A stretch of DNA of 64,000 nt. It comes from an uncultured Lachnospiraceae bacterium (lineage in GTDB: Bacteria; Bacillota; Clostridia; Lachnospirales; Lachnospiraceae). The DNA lies in assembly GCA_910585075.1 (NCBI GenBank), contig CAJUED010000016.1:1-64000 (forward strand), written 5' to 3'. The position numbers and the translations under genes were made by a program. The notes under the pieces are model-generated. The model saw only the letters and a program-made list of their open reading frames with translations, was not told the DNA's origin and made no database searches. Shown here one piece after another: positions 58,442 to 64,000 of this stretch (its first letter is position 1; every line of letters starts with the position of its first letter).

Positions 58442-59455
58442 TTACAGGAAAAAATGTTTATAGGGAACCGTATTCACCGCCGGGTGGTCAATGCCGTGGA
58501 ACTGACAGCCGTCCTCCCCGTAGCAGGTGCCATGATCCGAGCAGCAGATTACAAAGGCTCCGCCCCGCCGCTCTTTCCATTCCGCAAACAGCCTCCCCAG
58601 CTGCCCGTCCACATACCGCAGGGCCGCGCCGTGACTCTCCACGCTGTCTCCGGCCGCCCCTTCAAGATAAAAACTGTTGGGATAGTGAATAGCGTCCACA
58701 TTCAGGTATAGAAACAATCTCTTTGCAGGCTCCTCTAAAGAAAGCTTTCTCAAAATAAAATCCACCTGATTTTTGGTGCTTTCCTTCACAGGGCAGCCAA
58801 AAGAAGGATTCCAGTAGCTTTTTTGAAAATAGGAGGGGAACACTCTGCCTAAATCCGAACGCTTATCAAAAAAAGACACGCCCCCGACACACCAGGTCTC
58901 ATAGCCGTCCCCAGCGAGCCCTTCCATTATCGTGCTCCCTGAAAATGCATAGGCTCCTTCCGGCGGATTTTTCCCAAACCCGATTGCTTTGGGGAAAAAC
59001 AAAAGCTCCCTGTCCGCCAGGCTTTTCGCCTCATACCCGCAGGGCAGAAATCCTGCAAACATGGCATGATGGGAAGGATAAGTAAAATTCCCCGGTGCCT
59101 GACGCTTCTCCCATTTGCCATACCGGTTTAAAACAGGTGTTCCGCCTTCTGTCTCCTCCTTTACCGCCACATCATAGCGCAGGGTATCCAGACATATGAA
59201 CAAAATGTCCAGAGAACCCACCACCTGATTCATATCCACCGATGGCTTTTTGCGCTTTCCGGAAGCAAACAGGCGCACGGGCACCTCGCTTCCCTCATTC
59301 TTCTGTACGCTTCCCTTTGCCACACTTTCCTTTTCCGCAGCTGCGTTTACTTCATTTTCTTTTATTACATCTACACTTGATTTTTCTGTGTCTGCATTTG
59401 TCCTTCCTGTATCCGCATTTACCGTTTCCGCACCCTGAACCATATTACCTTCCAT
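58442..59455 (-). CDS. STM4013/SEN3800-family hydrolase
   Basis: About 337 residues in the alkaline phosphatase/sulfatase superfamily. Core signatures: DILFICLDTLRYDVAV (metal Asp), ESEVAR-type gap, GNFTYPSHHAMFAGFLP (nucleophile region; Thr/Ser, not the Cys of type I sulfatases), and VICCSDHGTCYGEDGCQFHGIDHPAVN (SDHG and late His metal ligands). Before the core lies a low-complexity N-terminal extension of about 75 residues, rich in Glu, Asn, Ala and Thr (NADTGRTNADTEKSS). An ATG at 59485 is open but 59455 has GAGGAA at better spacing; the family may start even later, near MNQVVGSLDIL. Middle gene of the STM operon. Confidence 0.82.
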   Translation of the reverse strand: MEGNMVQGAETVNADTGRTNADTEKSSVDVIKENEVNAAAEKESVAKGSVQKNEGSEVPVRLFASGKRKKPSVDMNQVVGSLDILFICLDTLRYDVAVKEETEGGTPVLNRYGKWEKRQAPGNFTYPSHHAMFAGFLPCGYEAKSLADRELLFFPKAIGFGKNPPEGAYAFSGSTIMEGLAGDGYETWCVGGVSFFDKRSDLGRVFPSYFQKSYWNPSFGCPVKESTKNQVDFILRKLSLEEPAKRLFLYLNVDAIHYPNSFYLEGAAGDSVESHGAALRYVDGQLGRLFAEWKERRGGAFVICCSDHGTCYGEDGCQFHGIDHPAVNTVPYKHFFL

Positions 59456-59523
59456 TTGTCCTTCCTCTACTTTAAATCTGTTCATAATGTGTATCTGGTT
59501 TTAAGGCCTTTCTCCAAAATAGC

Positions 59524-60648
59524 TTATTGACCTTTCAGCCAGTCCAGCATCATCCTCGCCTGATGGCGGTATATCCTGTTTTCATGATAAATGTCCTGGT
59601 AAATCAAATCTCCCTGTCCGTTCATTTCAATGATTCTTGGATGCAGGCTGCCCTTTTCCAGTAAAATGTCAATCCCCGCACTCCTCAGCCCCGGAAAACA
59701 CTCCATTGCCTGCTGGCAAACGGCGGTCACAGAATGAATTACGGACTCGGAAAGCTGCAATTCCTCTATCCTCAGGGGATGGTTGTTTAAATGCAGATTA
59801 GTTATAGGGCCTTTGGAGAGCCTTGCCAGTAAGAAATCCATTTTTCCATCCTGCATCACCGCCCGCAGATCGTAAGAAAAGCCCTGATATTCCGCCTTTG
59901 CATACCACCGCTCCAAAATACAGTCAAGCTTTAAAATCTCGTCAAGCAGTGGAAAAATATCCTCCCAATTCGAAAACCGCCTTAGCCGTTTGGTATTTAC
60001 CAGTCCCACCCCCGGACACAGCGCCGCACAGGTGTAAAGAGCCATCCGCCCTGTGGCAGGCTGATAACGAAAGGCCGACACCCCCGCCGCCCCGGAGCCT
60101 TTCAATGGTTTGATGAAAACCTGATGAATGCCCGTTTCCGCCAGCCTGTAAAGGAGCTGCTCTCCTGCATTTTCTTTTCCGGTTCCATCTATCTGCTCCG
60201 TCACCGGAAGTCCCGCTTCCGCCAGCCTTTTCTTACAGGCATCTTTATCCAAAAGCGCGGCTATAGCCGACGGATGATTCAAAAAAGTTATGTCCCGGGT
60301 CTTTTCCATTTGGGCCAGTTCCTTAAGCTCCCGCTCATAGGCTGCCGTCAGCCTGTTTAATTCGTTCAGCGAACTGCTTTCCCATAAAGGAGGGTCAATC
60401 TTTAAAAACACCTTCCCATCCCCCGGAAAATCCTGCTGCCGGTTCCGCCAGTCTGCAAATCCAAAAGCACCTGTCTCATTTGCCGCATCATTTTCGGAAC
60501 CAGGAAAAGGAGAGCATAACAAACTGCCTTTCCCTCCGTCAGTATCCGGTATTTCAAAAAGGACAGGCAGCCCTTCCTGCACTGCTGCCTGCCTTAAATA
60601 ATCCGTTCGTTTGGTACCGGGATTTCCCAGAAGGATTACGCGCCTCAT
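59524..60648 (-). CDS. STM4014-family ATP-grasp protein
   Basis: 374 residues. The ATP-grasp fold is visible: LDKDACKKRLAEAGLPVTEQIDG, QVFIKPLKGSGAAGVSAFRYQP (Lys and Gly-rich loop), QGFSYDLRAVMQDGKMDFLLARLSKGPITNLHLNNHPLRIEEL, and GIDILLEKGSLHPRIIEMNGQGDLIYQ with the acidic metal ligands Asp/Glu/Asn. ATP-grasp enzymes form amide or thioester bonds between a carboxylate and a nucleophile. The acceptor is unknown. The ATG overlaps the stop of the STM4015-type gene (ATGA), and the STM4013-type gene follows after 38 to 68 bases. Confidence 0.83.
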   Translation of the reverse strand: MRRVILLGNPGTKRTDYLRQAAVQEGLPVLFEIPDTDGGKGSLLCSPFPGSENDAANETGAFGFADWRNRQQDFPGDGKVFLKIDPPLWESSSLNELNRLTAAYERELKELAQMEKTRDITFLNHPSAIAALLDKDACKKRLAEAGLPVTEQIDGTGKENAGEQLLYRLAETGIHQVFIKPLKGSGAAGVSAFRYQPATGRMALYTCAALCPGVGLVNTKRLRRFSNWEDIFPLLDEILKLDCILERWYAKAEYQGFSYDLRAVMQDGKMDFLLARLSKGPITNLHLNNHPLRIEELQLSESVIHSVTAVCQQAMECFPGLRSAGIDILLEKGSLHPRIIEMNGQGDLIYQDIYHENRIYRHQARMMLDWLKGQ

Positions 60649-61526
60649 TCTGTGAGCATGGCGTATCTGTAAATTTCGCCATCATACGCATCCTCTTTGT
60701 TCCCCTCGGAAACATCCACTTCTATTGGAAGACTCTCAAGCTTTCCTGCCATTTCATCTGACAAATAATGGTAATGCACATCCAGTTTCTTTATATTGGG
60801 CCATGTGGGTATCTTTTCTAAAAGAAGCGCTCCCCCTTTATCGGTCAGTGTTCCCAGGGATAAGTCCAGAACGCTTATTTGTCCCATATATTTGCTTCCA
60901 AGCACAATTCCGGTAAGCTCATCCTGCATCTCACTGTCCACAATCCCCAGATACTCGAGACCAGGAAAATCTGATTTCTCCAGAAGCTCTTTTACGGTAT
61001 CCTCGTTTCCGTCAAAGCCATAATCTTCAATCCCAATATAGAGCAGTAATTTCTTTAAATTGGGAAGCTTTGCATTCTCTATGGATTTCATCACCGATTT
61101 AGGCAGTCCGCCGCATATGATCGTCAATGACTCAAGTCCCTCATGACAGATTTCTCCCAGCGCAAGGTCGGTGCTGCCCTTGATCGTCAGTTCCTTAAGC
61201 CCGGGCAGAGCCGCCCACAATCTGCTGTAATCTCCCTGCATAATCCAGGACACTTCACATTCCTCAAAATCCATATCCCCCAAAAACAGCTTTTCAATAT
61301 GGGAAAACTTGTCAGCATTTGCCACGATTCCATCAATGACCTCCTGGCAGCTCTCCTCCCAGGGATTTCCCCAGCATCCGATTGACAGCTCGTTTAAACC
61401 GTCAAATTCCTCATCCCCGAGGATATCCCCCACAACATCCTTTGGACCTTTCCCCTGCTCCTCATACTGCTCGTAACTGTAAGCATAAGTTTTTGCCTTC
61501 ACATTCCGCCGTCTTTTTTCGCTCAC
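60645..61526 (-). CDS. STM4015-family leucine-rich-repeat protein
   Basis: 293 residues, soluble. Leucine-rich repeats include IEKLFLGDMDFEECEVSWI, LPGLKELTIKGSTDLALGEICHEGLESLTIICGGLP, LPNLKKLLLYIGIEDYGF, FPGLEYLGIVDSEMQDE, QISVLDLSLGTLTDKGGALLLEKIP and WPNIKKLDVHYHYLSDEMAGKLESL. The C-terminal tail EGNKEDAYDGEIYRYAMLTE stands out from the repeats. LRRs usually bind proteins, so it may be the scaffold or carrier, or the substrate, for the operon's enzymes (inference). The start is GTG at 61526 with AGGGGG 8 bases upstream. It is the first gene, 60 bases after a strong promoter. Confidence 0.83.
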   Translation of the reverse strand: MSEKRRRNVKAKTYAYSYEQYEEQGKGPKDVVGDILGDEEFDGLNELSIGCWGNPWEESCQEVIDGIVANADKFSHIEKLFLGDMDFEECEVSWIMQGDYSRLWAALPGLKELTIKGSTDLALGEICHEGLESLTIICGGLPKSVMKSIENAKLPNLKKLLLYIGIEDYGFDGNEDTVKELLEKSDFPGLEYLGIVDSEMQDELTGIVLGSKYMGQISVLDLSLGTLTDKGGALLLEKIPTWPNIKKLDVHYHYLSDEMAGKLESLPIEVDVSEGNKEDAYDGEIYRYAMLTE

Positions 61527-61586
61527 AACTATAACCCCCTTTTCATCAAAATATAACCTTTATCGTGGTGTATCTTTTATGAATAT

Positions 61587-61615
61587 ATTATACTTCCCGT
61601 GGGATATATCGTCAA
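61587..61615 (-). promoter_or_regulatory. Promoter of the STM4015-STM4011 operon
   Basis: On the minus strand TTGACG (61610-61615), 17 bases, TATAAT (61587-61592). The -35 overlaps the end of ogt. Confidence 0.8.
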
Positions 61616-62157
61616 CAACTCCGCCAATTCCGGCCGGTTTTCTTTGGGACAAAAAATGTTTCCCTGTATCCTTTTTCCAATTTTAAAAGGGCGGTCTTTT
61701 TGTCTATGCCCCCTGCATATCCTGTAAGACTTCCATTTCCGCCCACCACTCTGTGGCAGGGTACGATAACGGATATCGGATTGTGGGCCACCGCGCCGCC
61801 AACTGCCTGAGCTGACATTCCAAAAAGCCCTCTTTTCTCCGCAATCTGCTTTGCAATAGCTCCATAGGTGGTTGTATGCCCGTAAGGAATTTGAGAAAGG
61901 ATTTCCCACACCTCATTTTGAAATGCGCTTCCCGTAAAATGGATGGGCACCTTAAAATCCGGCTCATTTCCCGAAAAATATATGTCCAGCCACTTCCTGG
62001 TCAGTTCAAATACAGGCAATTCCTTTTCCTCATTTTCTTTATCAAGACAGAGCCCAAAGTATTTCTGCCCCTTAAACCATAACCCTGTAAGGCCGATTTC
62101 GTCTGCTGCCAGCACAATACCCCCAAGGGGAGATTCATATTTACTCGTATATTGCAT
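61612..62157 (-). CDS. ogt: Methylated-DNA--protein-cysteine methyltransferase
   Basis: About 181 residues. It removes alkyl groups from O6-guanine in a suicidal reaction. The N-terminal part is a small ribonuclease-H-like domain; the active-site motif is SVIVPCHRVVGGNGSLTGYAGGIDKKTALLKLEKG with the acceptor Cys in PCHRV, and the helix-turn-helix lies at SQIPYGHTTTYGAIAKQIA. The start at 62157 (MQYTSKYES) follows GGGGTAA; an open frame reaches 62235 without a good site. It is upstream of the STM operon promoter and probably unlinked to it. Confidence 0.93.
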   Translation of the reverse strand: MQYTSKYESPLGGIVLAADEIGLTGLWFKGQKYFGLCLDKENEEKELPVFELTRKWLDIYFSGNEPDFKVPIHFTGSAFQNEVWEILSQIPYGHTTTYGAIAKQIAEKRGLFGMSAQAVGGAVAHNPISVIVPCHRVVGGNGSLTGYAGGIDKKTALLKLEKGYRETFFVPKKTGRNWRSC

Positions 62158-62269
62158 ATTTACCCCGTTTCTACTCTGATTCCTGCGCATATTTTCACAA
62201 TTGGACATATACGTAGATTTTAAATTATTTTTCACATATTGGGCAATTGTCTGTGCTCCCCGTCAGCGC

Positions 62270-63634
62270 TTAATGGTTTAAATATTCGCTTCTCACATCC
62301 TCAGGCACCATACTGCCTCCTGTAGCCCACACAATATGGGCCGCGTTTTCCATTTTATCGGCCAAATGCCTTTCCCGAAGATACCGCAGTGTTTCCTCCT
62401 TTTGCCCCAGAAAAGCAGCTCCCTGAAATCCGGCGCATGCGCTTGGCTCTAAAAAAATCTTTTCCGTATTCATAAGCATTTTCATATATTCATACAAATG
62501 TTCATCCTGTACTGTAAATGCACCGCTTAACAGAGGTCTCATTACTTTTCCCACAAAACTTGAGGGCCTTGGCACAGCCAGACCGTCCGCCTGTGTCAGG
62601 CCGCTCAGCCCGATATCCTGAACGGAAATACCATCATTTAATCCCGTCACCATTCCCAGCATCATGCAGGGCGCCTGTGTTGGTTCCACAAAAAAGCAAT
62701 GTACATTATCTTTATAAATCTGTTTCAGCCCAAAGCTGATTCCCCCCGGAGCGCCTCCGATACCACAGGGAATATACACAAACAGAGGATGCGCATCATC
62801 CACCCTGATTCCAAGCCGGTCTATCTGCCTTTGCAGCCGTTTTGCCGCAACAGAATATCCAAGAAACAGGTCTTTGGAATTTTCATCATCCACAAAATAA
62901 CTTTCAGGGTTTTGGTCAGACAGTTCCCGTCCTTTTTTTACTGCCTCTACATAATCCGTCTCATATTCCAACACCTGTACATGATGGGATCTCAAAAGAT
63001 CTTTTTTCCATTTTTTCGCATCGGAGGACATATGTACAATTACCTGATAACCGATTGCGGCGCTCATGATGCCGATGCTCATCCCCAAATTTCCTGTTGA
63101 CCCCACCTGTATCGTATACCGGCTGAAAAATTTCCGCATTTCTTCGGAAGCCAATTTTTCATAGCTTTCCCCTTCTTTCAGCAGACCATGAGCAAGCGCA
63201 AGTGATTCCGTATGCTTTAGCACCTCATATATTCCGCCCCTTGCCTTGACGGAACCGGCGATTGCCAAATGGCTGTCCTTTTTTAAAAGCAGACCGCCCT
63301 GAAGAATATCCCCATATTTCTGATTGAGCGTCCTGCCCATAGAAGGAATAAATTCCAGCTCGGATTCAATCAATCCGTTCTGCGGTCCTGTCTCCGGAAA
63401 ACATTTCATAATAAAGGGCGCAAAGCGCAAAAGTCTTTGCTCTGCATCTTCAATATCCTTGATTGTCAGTCCGCAATTTTCCACATCAGCCCTGAACTCA
63501 GTCAGACCAGGATTTATCCATACTACTTCCTTCTCTTTTTGCATCTCCCTGATAATCGGAAACTTCTCCATGCAAGGGGCAAGACCGGCCACACTCGGCT
63601 GGGAGGCCTGCAGGCAATGCTCCAATTCTTTCAT
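62270..63634 (-). CDS. dsdA: D-serine dehydratase
   Basis: About 454 residues, PLP-dependent (fold type II). It deaminates D-serine to pyruvate and ammonia. Family features: SVKARGGIYEVLKHTESLA with the PLP-Lys, GSTGNLGMSIGIMSAAIGYQVIVHMSSDAKKWKKDLLRSHHVQVLEYETDYVEAVKKGREL, and PCGIGGAPGGISFGLKQIY (Gly-rich phosphate loop). C-terminal VWATGGSMVPED contacts PLP. The start at 63634 has AAGGAG 6 bases upstream. No dsdC or dsdX regulator/transporter is adjacent in the window; the MATE-like gene upstream is on the same strand, 153 bases away. Confidence 0.95.
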   Translation of the reverse strand: MKELEHCLQASQPSVAGLAPCMEKFPIIREMQKEKEVVWINPGLTEFRADVENCGLTIKDIEDAEQRLLRFAPFIMKCFPETGPQNGLIESELEFIPSMGRTLNQKYGDILQGGLLLKKDSHLAIAGSVKARGGIYEVLKHTESLALAHGLLKEGESYEKLASEEMRKFFSRYTIQVGSTGNLGMSIGIMSAAIGYQVIVHMSSDAKKWKKDLLRSHHVQVLEYETDYVEAVKKGRELSDQNPESYFVDDENSKDLFLGYSVAAKRLQRQIDRLGIRVDDAHPLFVYIPCGIGGAPGGISFGLKQIYKDNVHCFFVEPTQAPCMMLGMVTGLNDGISVQDIGLSGLTQADGLAVPRPSSFVGKVMRPLLSGAFTVQDEHLYEYMKMLMNTEKIFLEPSACAGFQGAAFLGQKEETLRYLRERHLADKMENAAHIVWATGGSMVPEDVRSEYLNH

Positions 63635-63786
63635 TGTCAGCTCCTTTTCCGGGGTACTTTTGATATACATAAGCTCAACTTTTTCCCTTTTTTATTTTGA
63701 TTATGACATTATAGCAGGCAAAACGCAATAACTGACCGATTGATTAGGAACCGTAAATAAAGAAGGAATTACTTTTCAAGAGAAAA

Positions 63787-64000
63787 TTACCGTTCAAAGG
63801 AATGCACCCAATCCGTCTTCAGCAAAAACACTGCAAATATCACCGTCGTCACAGACCATGTAATAGGGTATGCACATGAAATCATCCGAAATTCCGGCAC
63901 AATCCTAAGTGCAATGGTTACATAAACAATACGTATCACGCACCAGGAAAACAGCATTCCTACCATCGGCACAATTGCTTTTCCGGAGCCCCTGATCACC
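63787..64000 (-). CDS. C-terminal end of a MATE-like efflux protein (partial)
   Basis: The frame is open at the window edge, so the start lies beyond 64000. The visible 70 residues contain a Gly-rich GSGKAIVPMVGMLFSWCVIRIVYVTIALRIVP and a hydrophobic SCAYPITWSVTTVIFAVFLLKTD, as at the end of MATE-family multidrug/sodium antiporters. The short tail WVHSFER is typical in length. Family assignment is tentative since most of the protein is outside the window. Confidence 0.6.
   Translation of the reverse strand, partial: VIRGSGKAIVPMVGMLFSWCVIRIVYVTIALRIVPEFRMISCAYPITWSVTTVIFAVFLLKTDWVHSFER

Noticed and set aside
58442..59455. Calling the STM4013-type protein a sulfatase
   Set aside because: There is no C-x-P-x-R formylglycine motif and no sulfatase maturase apart from the operon's own radical SAM proteins, whose motifs do not identify them as such.

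Overview
The window looks like chromosomal DNA from a spore-forming Clostridia, most likely a gut Lachnospiraceae. This is inferred from gene content: SpoIIM, a T-box leader before thrS, an infC-rpmI-rplT attenuator leader, a DUF6033 protein, DUF1540 and C_GCAxxG_C_C proteins, and a hexuronate locus with a TRAP transporter. Shine-Dalgarno sites are strong (GGAGG-type) almost everywhere. I see no phage, no intact insertion sequence, no CRISPR array and no rRNA. There is one tRNA.

Layout. 0-9.7 kb: a hexuronate (galacturonate/glucuronate) locus. A LacI-family regulator, a three-part TRAP transporter and uxaC lie on the minus strand, and uxaA-uxaB diverge on the plus strand. Two matching palindromic operators sit at the two divergent promoters. 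9.7-22 kb: a secreted ComEC-like metallo-hydrolase, a GH13 debranching enzyme with an unusual leader, a two-gene pair with sigma-D-like promoters, cstA with a small partner, a membrane diguanylate cyclase, a LuxR-type membrane regulator pair, and an Rpn-family nuclease. 22-33.5 kb: a DUF2142 membrane protein, a phosphopantetheinyl transferase, hisS, a DAHP synthase, a lipoprotein, a DUF1540 protein, and a T-box operon (small membrane protein, thrS, membrane glycosyltransferase). 33.5-45.7 kb: accessory genes including SEC-C, LysR, GNAT, pentapeptide-repeat and AraC proteins, a GH13 enzyme, an AI-2E-type permease with a GT2-winged-helix fusion, TetR, a P-loop kinase, and tRNA-Pro(AGG). 45.9-55.4 kb: pepD, the infC-rpmI-rplT operon with its leader, xerD, spoIIM, a NUDIX hydrolase, an aminotransferase, a PAP2 phosphatase and a MutS-like ATPase. 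55.5-61.6 kb: a five-gene operon matching the uncharacterised STM4011-STM4015 families. 61.6-64 kb: ogt, dsdA and the cut-off end of a MATE-like gene.

The best candidate for an undescribed system is the minus-strand operon at 55.5-61.6 kb. It encodes a leucine-rich-repeat protein, an ATP-grasp ligase, an alkaline-phosphatase-superfamily hydrolase, a HemN-like radical SAM enzyme, and a second radical SAM enzyme fused to a HAD phosphatase. The genes overlap or nearly touch, and one strong promoter lies upstream. The enzyme set suggests multistep modification of a small molecule or peptide, but the product is unknown. Other points of interest are several intergenic repeat families, including a structured element present twice with compensatory stem changes, interleaved inverted repeats just before the glgX start, a MITE-like element, and sigma-D-like promoters in front of a DUF6033 pair. 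All calls rest on reading sequence and translations; no database search was run.
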